Assembly (NCBI GenBank): GCA_016715205.1
Contig: JADKBC010000005.1
Location: forward strand, 1 to 64,000
Direction: 5' to 3'
Source of the DNA: Holophaga sp.
Lineage (GTDB): Bacteria; Acidobacteriota; Holophagae; Holophagales; Holophagaceae
DNA: 64,000 nucleotides
The notes under the pieces were generated by a model, which worked only from the letters and a program-made list of their open reading frames with translations, had not been told where the DNA came from and did not search any database. Positions 7,107 through 16,598 of the stretch are shown here, piece after piece (position 1 is the first letter of the stretch; every line of letters starts with the position of its first letter). A program made the position numbers and the translations under genes.

Positions 7107-9281
7107 TTGACCAAGAAAGTCATGCTCATCAATGCCACGGATTCTGAAGAAATCCGTGTGGCCACGCTCGTGGACGGAGTCCTTTCCGATTTCGATATCG
7201 AGTTTGTTCACAATGAAAAAATCAAGGGCAACATCTACAAGGCCAGGGTCATCCGCGTGGACTCCAGCCTCCAGGCGGCCTTCATCCACTACGGTGGCCA
7301 GAAGAACGGCTTCCTTCCCATCGGCGAACTGCCCAGGGATCTGGTGAGCGGCGATGGTCGTCGCGGGCGCATTCAGGATTTACTCAACAAGGACCAGGAA
7401 ATCATGGTCCAAGCCGTGCGCGAAGAACTGGGCACCAAGGGCGCCATGATGACCGCCCAGATCAGCCTGCCGGGTCGTTACCTGGTGCTGACCCCCGGCA
7501 ATCCCCTCAACGGCATCAGTCGCAAGATCGAAAGCCGCGAGGAGCGGGAGTATTTCAAGCGCCTGATCGATGAACTGGATATCCCCAAGAATTTCGGCGT
7601 GATTGTTCGCACCGCCTCCCTGGGCGTCACCAAGGAAGATTTCCAGCGCGATCTGGAATTCCTCCTCGACACCTACAAGGAAGTGCAAAGCCGTTACAAA
7701 CACCGGCAGGGGCCAGGTCTAGCCTGGCAGGAGGATGATGTCGTCACCCGCACCTTGCGAGATGGCTTCACCTCGGACATGGAAGAAGTGTATGTCGATG
7801 ACGTGGAAACCTTTCACGCCGCCCAGAGCTTCTTCAAGCGCACCATGCCACAGCATCAGCAGGTGGTCAAACACTACATCGGCAAGAAGCCCCTGTTCTC
7901 CAAGTACCAGACAGACGAGCAGATCGACCGCATTTACGCCCGCAAAGTGAGCCTGCCTTCGGGTGGCGCCCTGGTGCTGGACCAGACCGAAGCCCTGGTG
8001 GCCGTGGATGTGAACTCCGGCAAAACCAGCGGTGAGGGTGTCGAAGACATGGCCTTCAAGGCCAACATGGAAGCCGCCGAAGAAGTGGCCCGGCAGCTGC
8101 GTCTGCGGGATCTGGCGGGACTCATCGTCATCGATTTCATCGATATGAAACGGGAAACCCACAACAAGGCCGTCATGGAGCGGCTGGTGGATTGCCTCAA
8201 AGAAGACAAGGCCCGTATGGAAGTGGGCAAGATCAATCGCTTCGGCGTGTTGGTCATGACACGCCAGCGCTTGCGGCCCTCCCTGCAACACGTGACCCAC
8301 GAATCCTGCCCCACCTGCCAGGGCACCGGTCAGGTCAAGAGCATCGAAGCGCTGGTGCTCAGCGTGGTGCGTCGCCTCAAATCCATGCTCAGCCGGGACG
8401 GCGTTTCCGAAGTGCGTGTCAAGCTGGCCCCCTCGGTGGCCATGGCCGTGCTCAATCAGAAACGCAAGGACCTTGCGGATATCGAAGAGGCCCATGACAC
8501 TCGCATCCTGATCGTGGCGGACCCTGAAGTGGGCTACGGAGAAATGTCCGCTGAGATCGAGCGGCGCGACGAAGATGTTTCTGAAAAGCCCGCTCCCACC
8601 CGGCCGGAGCGCACCCATGACACCGAGGAAGATACGGTGGTCCTGGGCGGCGATACCCCCATTTCCTTCGACAAGGCCCTGGGGCAAGAACCCAAGCGCA
8701 TCCAGCCCCCGGCCGATGCCGAGATCAAGTACGATCGTCGCGATGCCCAGCGGGCGGCCCTGGACGAACGGGAACGCCTGCGTGCCTTGTTTGAAAGTGC
8801 CAAGCCGGAAGAGCTTCTTTTGGCGACGGCTGGAGAGACGGAAGGTGAAGACATCGCTGCACCCGCACCAACTGCAGCCAAGGCGCGCAACACGCGCCGC
8901 GGACGACCGAGCAAGGTAAAGGAAAGCCTGGAGCCCGTTGCTCCCATTCCTGCGCGCCGGGTGCCGGTGGTAGAAGCCTTTGAGCCTGAGCCTCCGGCTG
9001 CACCGCCGGTCTTCAACCCGTCCCTGGTGGCGGATCTGGCCTTGCCTGTACGACGCCCCAAGCTCACCGCCGCTCCGGCCGTGATACCTGAGGTCGCTCC
9101 CGCCGAGCCCAAGGCCAGCCGGGCAAAGGGGAAGGTCAAGGCATCTGCCGTTCCCAAGGTCGATGCCCTCGAACTGGCCAAGCTACCGAAACCCACGGCC
9201 AAGAAAAAGCCTGTGGCTGCCCCGGTGGAGGCGCCCGCGAAGGCCGCCAAGCCCGTGAAACGGAAGCCCACCAAGTCCTGA
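7107..9281 (+). CDS. Ribonuclease E/G family endoribonuclease
   Basis: This endonuclease processes rRNA and tRNA and starts mRNA decay at AU-rich single-stranded sites. The start is taken as TTG 7107: AGGAG at 7097-7101 is five bases away, while the next ATG (7122) is too far from it. The product is 724 residues. An S1-like RNA-binding region (about 37-120) contains GNIYKARVIRVDSSLQAAFI. The catalytic Mg-binding aspartates are D301 (AVDVNSGKTS) and D343 (IVIDFIDM). The zinc-link cysteines are C401 and C404 (CPTCQGTG). Spacing is nearly that of E. coli RNase E. After about residue 480 the chain becomes Ala/Pro/Lys/Glu-rich and repetitive, like an RNase E scaffold tail. That makes an RNase E role likelier than RNase G. 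Confidence 0.92.
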   Translation: MTKKVMLINATDSEEIRVATLVDGVLSDFDIEFVHNEKIKGNIYKARVIRVDSSLQAAFIHYGGQKNGFLPIGELPRDLVSGDGRRGRIQDLLNKDQEIMVQAVREELGTKGAMMTAQISLPGRYLVLTPGNPLNGISRKIESREEREYFKRLIDELDIPKNFGVIVRTASLGVTKEDFQRDLEFLLDTYKEVQSRYKHRQGPGLAWQEDDVVTRTLRDGFTSDMEEVYVDDVETFHAAQSFFKRTMPQHQQVVKHYIGKKPLFSKYQTDEQIDRIYARKVSLPSGGALVLDQTEALVAVDVNSGKTSGEGVEDMAFKANMEAAEEVARQLRLRDLAGLIVIDFIDMKRETHNKAVMERLVDCLKEDKARMEVGKINRFGVLVMTRQRLRPSLQHVTHESCPTCQGTGQVKSIEALVLSVVRRLKSMLSRDGVSEVRVKLAPSVAMAVLNQKRKDLADIEEAHDTRILIVADPEVGYGEMSAEIERRDEDVSEKPAPTRPERTHDTEEDTVVLGGDTPISFDKALGQEPKRIQPPADAEIKYDRRDAQRAALDERERLRALFESAKPEELLLATAGETEGEDIAAPAPTAAKARNTRRGRPSKVKESLEPVAPIPARRVPVVEAFEPEPPAAPPVFNPSLVADLALPVRRPKLTAAPAVIPEVAPAEPKASRAKGKVKASAVPKVDALELAKLPKPTAKKKPVAAPVEAPAKAAKPVKRKPTKS

Positions 9282-9291
9282 AGGCTATGTC

Positions 9292-10029
9292 ATGACCCTG
9301 CATCCCCTTTATTGGCTGGCTCCCATTGCTGCTCTGGCCACCCTCCTTGGAGGGTGGCTGGTGGTGCGTTATTTCCAAGGCAAAAGCAGCCTCATGCGCC
9401 ATCTTTCTGGGGTGGCAGCGGGCTACTTGGTGGCCGTGACCCTGGTTCGAATCCTGCCTGAATCCATCGAGCAGGGAGGGAACGGCATGGCCTATTGGGC
9501 ACTGGGAGGCTTTCTGGCCGTGCATGTCATTGAACATGGCATCAGCCCCCATTTCCACTATGGGGAAGAAACCCATGCCCACGAAGTCACGTGGCTGGCC
9601 GGGATCCTGGCATTGATCGGTCTTTCGCTGCACAGTTTCATGGACGGCATGGCCATTACGGCGGCCATTCGCACCCAAAGCAGTTTGGGCACCTTGGTTT
9701 TTATGGGGATTCTGCTGCATCGCATCCCCGAAGGTGCCACCATCAGCTCCATTTTCCTGGTGCGGGGCTTCGGCGCCAGAGGCTCCATGCTGGCCGCGGG
9801 TGGTCTGGCCCTGGCCGCATGGCTGGGGGCGGTTTCCCAGGAATTTCTGAAGCTGCCCGTGGGGCCAGTGCTCGGGCTGGCTGCTGGCTTGGGACTGTAT
9901 GTGGCCAGTTCCGATTTGTTGCCTCAGGCCCAGAAGGAAAAGGGCTGGAAAAGCACCCTGGGCCTGCTCACGGGAACCTTGCTCTTCCTGGTCACATCCG
10001 CGCTGGTCCAGCACAATCACGGCCACTGA
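9292..10029 (+). CDS. ZIP-family metal ion transporter
   Basis: A 245-residue polytopic inner-membrane protein with about seven to eight hydrophobic segments, expected to import zinc or related divalent metals. The two family signatures are present: LHSFMDGMAI in one helix and LLHRIPEGATI in the next, whose His and Glu line the metal path. A His/Glu-rich loop (HFHYGEETHAHEVTW) and a C-terminal HNHGH tail could gather metal. It starts 10 bases after the RNase E/G gene and ends 8 bases before the proposed lptD start, so the three genes probably share a transcript. Confidence 0.85.
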   Translation: MTLHPLYWLAPIAALATLLGGWLVVRYFQGKSSLMRHLSGVAAGYLVAVTLVRILPESIEQGGNGMAYWALGGFLAVHVIEHGISPHFHYGEETHAHEVTWLAGILALIGLSLHSFMDGMAITAAIRTQSSLGTLVFMGILLHRIPEGATISSIFLVRGFGARGSMLAAGGLALAAWLGAVSQEFLKLPVGPVLGLAAGLGLYVASSDLLPQAQKEKGWKSTLGLLTGTLLFLVTSALVQHNHGH

Positions 10030-10037
10030 GGGCACGT

Positions 10038-12374
10038 GTGGCGGCCCGGCGACTGACATCTAGTAGAGGGCCCTGGGCCATTGCGGAGCTGCTTATGGCA
10101 GGCTCGCTCGCGGGTGTTCTGGCTGCCCAGAACCTGCCCGTGTTCCCGCAGCTCCCGACGCCTGGTGAGCTACCCAGCCAAGCGGAATTGCTTCCGTTGC
10201 GTCCCTTTTCCTTCGAGGAACCAACGTCGGAGGCACATGGGCTGCGTTGGCGCGGGGAGCGGGTTCGGGAAGAGGGCGATCTCTGGATCATTGAAGGCGG
10301 CGCCATTCAATCCGAGGATCTGCTGCTGTTGGCGGATTTGATTTCCTACAACCTGCGCACCGGCGCCCTGGAAGCCCAGGGCCGCATCCGGCTGGAGGGT
10401 CCTGGGATCCGCCTCCGCTGTGAGCGGCTGCGCATGGACTGGAAAAAACGCATCGGGGATGCCTGGGCGCTGGAACTGGAACTGCCACCCAGTTGGACCT
10501 TGCGCTCCAGCCATGTGGCCTTCACCACCTTGAAGGAATGGGATTTCGAGGCCGTGGAACTGAGCCCCTGTCCCCAGGAAAAGCCGGGATGGTCCGCCCG
10601 GCTATCCCGAATGAAACTGCAGTTGGAAGGTTTTGCCACCTTCCGCAATGCCCAGATCCGTGTGGGTGGCATTCCGGTTCTGTTCCTGCCCTGGGCGGCC
10701 TATCCCGCCAAGGCTGAGCGGAGTTCGGGCCTGCTGCCGCCCCAGGTGGGCCTCTCCAGTCACCTTGGCGCATCCCTGGGGCTTTCCTACTTTCAGGCCC
10801 TGGGCGACACCATGGATCTGACCTTCTCGCCCGAGTACTACACCAAAGAAGGCCTGTTCTGGGGCGGGGAATACCGGTGGAACCCCGAAGTTACCCACCA
10901 GGGCAGCGTCCAGGGCCAGTACATCCATCAGCGCAGCAACGGTGAACACCGCTACCGCTATCGGCTGCAGGAACTTTGGCAGCGGGAGGATGGCTGGCAG
11001 TTCACCGCCGATATCAATCAATCCTCCGATACCCTGCTGGAATCCGACTATGGGCGCGCTTCGGGTGGGCTGGGCAGCGCATCATCCGATAGCGCGGTGT
11101 TCCTGGGCAAGAATTTCGCCTGGGCCTCCGTCAATCTTTCAGCCGCGGAACAGCGCACCTACTTCCTGCCGGATGATCCCTTCTATCGAACCGATTTTCC
11201 ATCCTCCTTGCGACGGCAATCGCTGCCGCAGCTTCAGGCCCGGATCTACCCGATCCCGGTGGGGTCCTTTTACCTGGATGGTGGCGCCAACCTCAGCCAT
11301 TTCGCCTATCGGCTGGATCTGGGTGAAGGCAAGAACGATGCGAAATACGGATGGTTCCGGGATGATTGGTCGGCACGGCTGCATGGCCGCCTGGGGCAGT
11401 GGGGGCCCTTCCGGGCCGACCTCCAGGTGGCAGGGCGCTTCACTCGCTACAGCGCTTCCCTGAAGTCTGCGATTTTCGATACAACGGGCAGTGGCAGCGG
11501 GGATCCTCTGGATCCTGCGGCCAGTTCGTCCTTTGATCCCTTCCGGGTGGATGGGGAGGCCGTACACCGATTGCTGGGTTCCAGCCGACTGCAACTCTCT
11601 GGCCCCCAGCTGGGCCGCACCTTTGAAAAGGTGAGCATGTTTGGCTACAGCGGCGATGTGAAACACGTGCTGGAACCCTTTCTGGGGCTGACCAAGAACA
11701 GTCGCTCCTCCATAGCCGGCAACATTCCCCGGTTTGATGAGGTGGATTCCCGCCCCGGGGTGGGTGGCAGCGCGGATGGCGAACAGAGCCTGGAGGTGGG
11801 CCTCAAGCAGCATTTGCTGGGCCGGCCGGGCCGGGGCACTGATTTTGCCGATCTGGTGCGCTGGAAAATCTCGACGCGTTACCACTTTCAGCCAATCCTG
11901 CTTTCGGATGGGCGTTTCAAAAGCGGCTGGGCCTCCATCGACAACGACATTGACGTGGAACCTAACGCCCAACTGCGTGTGAGTTTCAGACGTTCCTCCG
12001 AAATCGGCTCTGCGGGTGCGGATAACTCACTTTCCGCGGAGTACACGTCGCTCCTGGGCAACCGGTTTTCCCTGGCGGTATTCACCACGGGCATTAATCG
12101 CTACCTGGTGCGCCAGCAGGGTTTGCAGGCCAGTGGCATTCATCGTTTCTTTGACGATCAATGGCGGTTGGAATTCCAGGCCAACTACGACATTCACACC
12201 AAGGGTTTCGTTTTCAGCCAGGTGGCCTTGGCCTATATGACTCCCTGTGTGGCGACCCGTCTGCGCTACAGCCACGTGGCGATCCAGGCACCGGGGGCCC
12301 TGAACAAAGAGGATCGGGTGGATCTGGTGCTGACCCTGCGCGGCCTTGGGGATCTCTTCAGCTACCGTCGCTGA
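10038..12374 (+). CDS. lptD: LPS-assembly outer-membrane protein LptD
   Basis: LptD is the outer-membrane barrel that places LPS in the outer leaflet. Two starts are possible. GTG 10038 has GAGGG five bases upstream and gives a full signal peptide (basic MAARRLTSSR, then a hydrophobic run ending VLAAQ). ATG 10095 also has GGAG upstream but leaves a short, uncharged leader. The GTG is preferred, giving 778 residues. An OstA-like beta-jellyroll follows (IEGGAIQSEDLLLLADLISY, then TGALEAQGRIRLEGPGIRL). The remainder is a long beta-rich barrel with alternating aromatic strands. The 3' end overlaps the convergent diguanylate cyclase gene by 17 bases. Confidence 0.88.
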   Translation: MAARRLTSSRGPWAIAELLMAGSLAGVLAAQNLPVFPQLPTPGELPSQAELLPLRPFSFEEPTSEAHGLRWRGERVREEGDLWIIEGGAIQSEDLLLLADLISYNLRTGALEAQGRIRLEGPGIRLRCERLRMDWKKRIGDAWALELELPPSWTLRSSHVAFTTLKEWDFEAVELSPCPQEKPGWSARLSRMKLQLEGFATFRNAQIRVGGIPVLFLPWAAYPAKAERSSGLLPPQVGLSSHLGASLGLSYFQALGDTMDLTFSPEYYTKEGLFWGGEYRWNPEVTHQGSVQGQYIHQRSNGEHRYRYRLQELWQREDGWQFTADINQSSDTLLESDYGRASGGLGSASSDSAVFLGKNFAWASVNLSAAEQRTYFLPDDPFYRTDFPSSLRRQSLPQLQARIYPIPVGSFYLDGGANLSHFAYRLDLGEGKNDAKYGWFRDDWSARLHGRLGQWGPFRADLQVAGRFTRYSASLKSAIFDTTGSGSGDPLDPAASSSFDPFRVDGEAVHRLLGSSRLQLSGPQLGRTFEKVSMFGYSGDVKHVLEPFLGLTKNSRSSIAGNIPRFDEVDSRPGVGGSADGEQSLEVGLKQHLLGRPGRGTDFADLVRWKISTRYHFQPILLSDGRFKSGWASIDNDIDVEPNAQLRVSFRRSSEIGSAGADNSLSAEYTSLLGNRFSLAVFTTGINRYLVRQQGLQASGIHRFFDDQWRLEFQANYDIHTKGFVFSQVALAYMTPCVATRLRYSHVAIQAPGALNKEDRVDLVLTLRGLGDLFSYRR

Positions 12375-13731
12375 GTGGCTCGGCCCCACGGAGGTTGGGT
12401 GCCAGTTCGATGCGGTTGCGGCCCTTGTTCTTGGCCAGATACAGGGCCTGATCCACGGCGGCAAACAGGGAACCTGCGGTGTGGCCTTCCGGCCCGCCCA
12501 CCCCGAAGCTCATGGTGGGAAAGACGGTGGGTCCGCCTTCCAGTGCGAAGGGGTTCTCATCGATTTTCCGGCGCATTTTTTCGGCCACCTCGGTACCCGC
12601 CTGAAGGGTGGTTTCCATGAGCAGGATGGCGAATTCTTCGCCCCCGATCCGAAAGGCCAGATCGGAACGGCGCAGGCCACGCCGCATGCGCTGAGCCAGG
12701 GCCCGAAGCACATCGTCACCCACCAGATGGCCGAAGCGGTCATTGATGAGCTTGAAGTAGTCCAGATCGCCCAACACCAGCACGAAGGATCGGCGATGGC
12801 GTTCCCACTGGTTGAAGGCATTTTCCAGGTTCTGGTCGAAGGCGCGGCGGTTGAGCAGGCCCGTGAGCGGATCCATGAGGACTTCGCTGCGCAAGGTGGC
12901 GGCTTCCATCTCCAGCAGCAAACGCCGTTCCCGGAGATCGTTGATCTGCAGTTGGAATTCCTTTTGGATACGCTTGCCATGCACCCAATCCAGGCCACGG
13001 CGGCAGGCATGGAGCAGACGCGGGGGTGAAAGGGGCACGGGGAGCCAGTCCATGGCACCGGCCAATAGTAATTTCCGTTGAATGGCTTGGCGCGGGCTCT
13101 TGCCGATCAGGATCACATAGGGAGGATGTTCCTGTTCCCGCATGGATTGCAGGGCGGCCAGGGTGCGCGTGCCCTCCGCATCCAGCCCGAGGAGTACCAG
13201 AGGTGCCTTGGTCTCTCCCTGAATTTTGGTGAGCTCCCGCAGATTCACCACCGTGAGCTCGAAGCCGAAGTGATCCACAAGGCCACCGATCCGCCGGGCC
13301 TGCTCGGGCCGGACGCCCGCAGCGATCAGGGGAACCTTGGGGCCGCCCCCTCGAATGCTGTCCGCTTCCACGGCGGGACCGAGCGTGTTCAAAATGCGCT
13401 GGATCGAATCGCTGGAGAGCAGGTAGCCATCCACATCCGGAGAATTAGGCGCGGGCAGTTCTGTTTCCGGGGTGGAGGGATCAAACACCAGGAAGATCGG
13501 CAGATTCTGAAACAGAATCCGGGATTCGCCCCGCAACAACGCACAAAAGCGGAAACCATCCATGGGGTCGCCAACGGCATCCACCAGGATCAGCTGGGCT
13601 TGGCTCCAGGCTTCGGACGCCAGTGCATCCAGTGGATCCTGCACATGGAGGATCCGGTTCCCCGCTCCTTCGAAGGCCGTCCGCAGGCGCTCCACCAGGT
13701 CGGCGTGCTTGGTTATGGCCAGAAGGTTCAT
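12358..13731 (-). CDS. PleD-like diguanylate cyclase (REC-REC-GGDEF)
   Basis: A 457-residue cytoplasmic protein predicted to make c-di-GMP from two GTP. Residues 1-120 look like a receiver with a candidate phospho-acceptor D51 (LILVDAVGDPMDG). Residues 130-250 look like a second, degenerate receiver (PLVLLGLDAEG, then ILIGKSP). A helical linker leads to the GGDEF domain, whose active-site motif is GGEEF (363-367). The inhibitory I-site RxxD is present as RRSD, five residues before it, so product inhibition is expected. This order matches Caulobacter PleD. No kinase gene is adjacent. Confidence 0.9.
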   Translation of the reverse strand: MNLLAITKHADLVERLRTAFEGAGNRILHVQDPLDALASEAWSQAQLILVDAVGDPMDGFRFCALLRGESRILFQNLPIFLVFDPSTPETELPAPNSPDVDGYLLSSDSIQRILNTLGPAVEADSIRGGGPKVPLIAAGVRPEQARRIGGLVDHFGFELTVVNLRELTKIQGETKAPLVLLGLDAEGTRTLAALQSMREQEHPPYVILIGKSPRQAIQRKLLLAGAMDWLPVPLSPPRLLHACRRGLDWVHGKRIQKEFQLQINDLRERRLLLEMEAATLRSEVLMDPLTGLLNRRAFDQNLENAFNQWERHRRSFVLVLGDLDYFKLINDRFGHLVGDDVLRALAQRMRRGLRRSDLAFRIGGEEFAILLMETTLQAGTEVAEKMRRKIDENPFALEGGPTVFPTMSFGVGGPEGHTAGSLFAAVDQALYLAKNKGRNRIELAPNLRGAEPLSDGS

Positions 13732-13786
13732 AGGTTCCGGAGGGTCAGGTCAGCAGAATAACCGGAAAGCGATGAATGATCTCGGG

Positions 13787-14761
13787 TCAGTCCGCCAAGC
13801 CTTGTTCACCCAACCAGCGCTCCGCGTCGATACCAGCCATGCAACCACTGCCGGCGGCGGTGATGGCCTGCCGATACACGTGGTCCTGCACATCCCCGCA
13901 GGCAAAGACACCGGGAATAGCAGTGCGGCTGGTGCCTTTTTCCACCACAAGGTATCCGTTTTCATCCATGGTCAGTTGCCCGATGAAAAGTTCGGTATTG
14001 GGCTTGTGACCAATGGCCACGAACAGACCATCCACGGGCAGTTCGCTAATGGTGCCATCCACGGTGTCCTTCATGCGAAGGGCACGGATCTTTTCGACCT
14101 GGTCGCCCATGGGGGTTTCCTGGGTGGAGGTCAGAATTTCTTCCACCACCTTGTTCCAGCAGAAGGCCATTTTCTCGTTCTGGAGGGCTCGCTCCTGCAT
14201 GGCCTTGGAGGCGCGCAGCTTGTCCCGGCGATGGATGAGGTTCACCTTGGAGGCAAATTTGGTGAGGTAGATGGCTTCTTCCAGGGCCGTGTCGCCGCCA
14301 CCCACCACGGCTATTTCCTTGCCCCGGAAGAAGAAGCCATCGCAGGTGGCGCAGGCGGAAACACCGCCGCCGCTGCGGGAGAGCTTTTCATCCGTGCCGA
14401 TGCCCATCCACTTGGCCGAGGCACCCGTGGCAATGATGACCGCATCTGCCGTGTACTCGCCCTGGTCCGAGGTGAGATGGAAGGGACGTTGCTGAAGATC
14501 CACCTTGAGAATGGTCTCGCTCTTGATTTCCGTTCCAAAGCGCAGCACCTGCTGGCGCATTTCGTCCATGAGCTCCGGGCCCATCACGCCGTTTTTAAAG
14601 CCGGGAAAATTCTCTACTTCCGTAGTGATTGTCAGCTGACCGCCCGGTTGCGCCCCTTCGAAAATCACGGGCGAAAGGTTCGCGCGGGAGGTGTAGACCG
14701 CGGCGGTATAACCCGCAGGGCCGGTACCGATGATCACAACTTTGTGGTGGGAGATGCTCAT
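13787..14761 (-). CDS. trxB: Thioredoxin reductase (NADPH)
   Basis: This flavoprotein reduces thioredoxin with NADPH. The 324-residue protein has the usual length and order. The FAD Rossmann motif is IIGTGPAGYTAAVYTSRA (10-27). The NADPH domain contains the redox-active pair C137-A-T-C140 (ACATCDG), followed by the nucleotide motif VVGGGDTALEEA. The C-terminal FAD segment is PGVFACGDVQD. A hexamer resembling the -10 of nearby minus-strand promoters (TAGACT, at 14814-14809) lies about 50 bases upstream, with no good -35 partner. It is divergent from recJ. Confidence 0.95.
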   Translation of the reverse strand: MSISHHKVVIIGTGPAGYTAAVYTSRANLSPVIFEGAQPGGQLTITTEVENFPGFKNGVMGPELMDEMRQQVLRFGTEIKSETILKVDLQQRPFHLTSDQGEYTADAVIIATGASAKWMGIGTDEKLSRSGGGVSACATCDGFFFRGKEIAVVGGGDTALEEAIYLTKFASKVNLIHRRDKLRASKAMQERALQNEKMAFCWNKVVEEILTSTQETPMGDQVEKIRALRMKDTVDGTISELPVDGLFVAIGHKPNTELFIGQLTMDENGYLVVEKGTSRTAIPGVFACGDVQDHVYRQAITAAGSGCMAGIDAERWLGEQGLAD

Positions 14762-14892
14762 GAACAGCCTCGGCGTAGGAATGGTGGGTAAAGCTCTCGC
14801 TGAGTGCCAGTCTAGCGGATCCTAGAACATCAGCGGCCCTGTTCAGCAGCGTGCCGGGCAAATACACTCAAAACAGATATCTTTGAGGCTCC

Positions 14893-14925
14893 ATGAACCC
14901 ACGTCCATTCCCTTTGCTTCCATGA
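14893..14925 (+). other. Possible 10-codon leader ORF coupled to recJ
   Basis: ATG 14893 has GAGG four bases upstream and encodes MNPRPFPLLP. Its TGA (14923-14925) overlaps the recJ ATG as ATGA. recJ itself has no convincing ribosome binding site, so its translation may depend on this short upstream frame. This rests only on position and overlap. Confidence 0.3.
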
Positions 14926-16598
14926 GCCTCCCTGGTTGGCGCCTGCGCCGCGCCTTTCCCCTGGGGCAAGCGCCCTGGAAGCCGCTCGAACAGGCCTTTG
15001 GCCTTTCCGCAGAGGCGGCTCGATTGGCGTGGCTGCGCGGAGAGGACAGTGAAGAGGCGCTGGGTTGGCGGTTAAAGCCGGATTGGAACCGCAGCCTGGA
15101 TCCCTTTCTCATGCAAGGCATGGGCGCTGCCGTGGCCCGGATCCGCCAGGCTCTTGAGCGCAAAGAGCGGATGGTCGTCTACGGGGACTATGACGTGGAT
15201 GGGGTCACCGCCACCGCACTGCTGGTGCGGGTGCTGGAAAAACTGGGTGGAAGCCCGGAATTTTTCATCCCCAACCGCTTTAACGATGGCTACGGGCTGC
15301 ACCTGGATTGCATTCGCGAGTTGGGGGGACGGGGCGGTCCTGGTTTGTTCATTTCGGTGGATTGCGGCGTTCGTTCAGCGGCAGAAGTGAAGGCCAGTCA
15401 CGAACTTGGCATCGAGTGGATCATCACAGATCACCATGCCCTGGGACAGGAACTGCCTGCGGCGGTGGCTGTGCTTCACCCCACCTTGGGTGATTATCCC
15501 AACCGCGTTCTGGCTGGCGTGGGCGTGGCCTTCAAGCTTGGGCAGGCCCTGTTGGACGCGGTGCCCTTTCCCAGGGAAGCGGACTTCGCCTTCCTGGATG
15601 GACTGGTCAAGCTGGTTGCCCTGGGCACCATTGCGGACATGGTGCCCCTTCGAGGTGAAAACGCCCTGTTGGTGAAGCGGGGACTCATCGCCCTGGGCGG
15701 AGCCAACGGCCCAGGGCTTTCTGAGTTGCTCCGGGCCGCGCGCATCGAGGGCATTCCCAAGGCCCAGGAAATCGCCTTCGGGGTAGCCCCGCGCATCAAT
15801 GCCGTGGGGCGCATGGGCGCTGCGGAAGATGCCGTACGGCTGTTGCTGACCCGGGATTCGACGGAGGCCCGCACCCTGGCGGCCGACGTCGAAGTCATGA
15901 ACGCAGAACGCAAAACCGTGCAGGATGACCTGGCAACAAGGCTTCCTGCCCCCGATGGCTCGGCTTTCGACCTGGTGCTGGATCAGGATGCCCACAAGGG
16001 TGTGCTGGGCATCGTGGCGGCCCGGAGGATGCGGGAGAGTGGTCTGCCCACCGGCGTGGGCACCCTTGTGGAGGGGATCGCCCAGTGTTCCCTGCGGGCA
16101 CCGGAAGGCTACGACCTTACGGAACTGCTGGCGCTCGCGCAGCCTTTTCTGCGTTCAGGAGGTGGCCACCGGGCCGCGGCTGGTATCACCTTTGAAGCCG
16201 GACATCTGCAGTTTGTCCGGCAAGCTCTGGTGCGCGGCGCAGCGATTCAGGCTGGCAACCTTGGGGTTCGAGAACTCTTCATCGATGGTTCGCAGCAGGA
16301 GGCCGTTCCCTCCCCGGAAGAAATGGCAGCCCTAGAGCCTTTTGGGCAGGGATTCCCGGAAATGCTCCTGCTGCTGGAGGGAACCCTGCAGAGCCCTGTG
16401 CAGGCCTTTGGCCAGGGGCACCGAAAATTGCGACTGACGGGCGTCAATGGCGATATCACCTGGTTTTTCGGGGGTTCCGCTACCTCGGGTTTCGAGGTCG
16501 GTGACACCTTGTGTATGACGGCCTCGCCCCAGGATCATGCGCGCTGGGGGCGGTCCTGGCGCCTGGACACCCTGCTAAATCAAGGGGACACGGTATGA
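14922..16598 (+). CDS. recJ: Single-stranded-DNA-specific exonuclease RecJ
   Basis: RecJ degrades single-stranded DNA 5' to 3' in recombinational and mismatch repair. The 558-residue protein has the DHH phosphoesterase domain with VVYGDYDVDGVTATALL (DYDVDG at 89-94), SVDCGVRS and ITDHHALG. An AALGTIADM-like segment is present as VALGTIADMVP. The C-terminal DHHA1 domain has RSGGGHRAAAGITF, followed by an OB-like end. ATG 14922 is chosen because MSLPGWRLRR matches a typical RecJ start; the only upstream in-frame option is a TTG at 14883. Its stop overlaps the next gene as ATGA, indicating coupling with LPS-transport genes. Confidence 0.93.
   Translation: MSLPGWRLRRAFPLGQAPWKPLEQAFGLSAEAARLAWLRGEDSEEALGWRLKPDWNRSLDPFLMQGMGAAVARIRQALERKERMVVYGDYDVDGVTATALLVRVLEKLGGSPEFFIPNRFNDGYGLHLDCIRELGGRGGPGLFISVDCGVRSAAEVKASHELGIEWIITDHHALGQELPAAVAVLHPTLGDYPNRVLAGVGVAFKLGQALLDAVPFPREADFAFLDGLVKLVALGTIADMVPLRGENALLVKRGLIALGGANGPGLSELLRAARIEGIPKAQEIAFGVAPRINAVGRMGAAEDAVRLLLTRDSTEARTLAADVEVMNAERKTVQDDLATRLPAPDGSAFDLVLDQDAHKGVLGIVAARRMRESGLPTGVGTLVEGIAQCSLRAPEGYDLTELLALAQPFLRSGGGHRAAAGITFEAGHLQFVRQALVRGAAIQAGNLGVRELFIDGSQQEAVPSPEEMAALEPFGQGFPEMLLLLEGTLQSPVQAFGQGHRKLRLTGVNGDITWFFGGSATSGFEVGDTLCMTASPQDHARWGRSWRLDTLLNQGDTV

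Noticed and set aside
13562..14791. A 409-codon plus-strand frame over trxB
   Set aside because: Antisense shadow of thioredoxin reductase, which has its active-site CATC and FAD/NADPH motifs on the minus strand.
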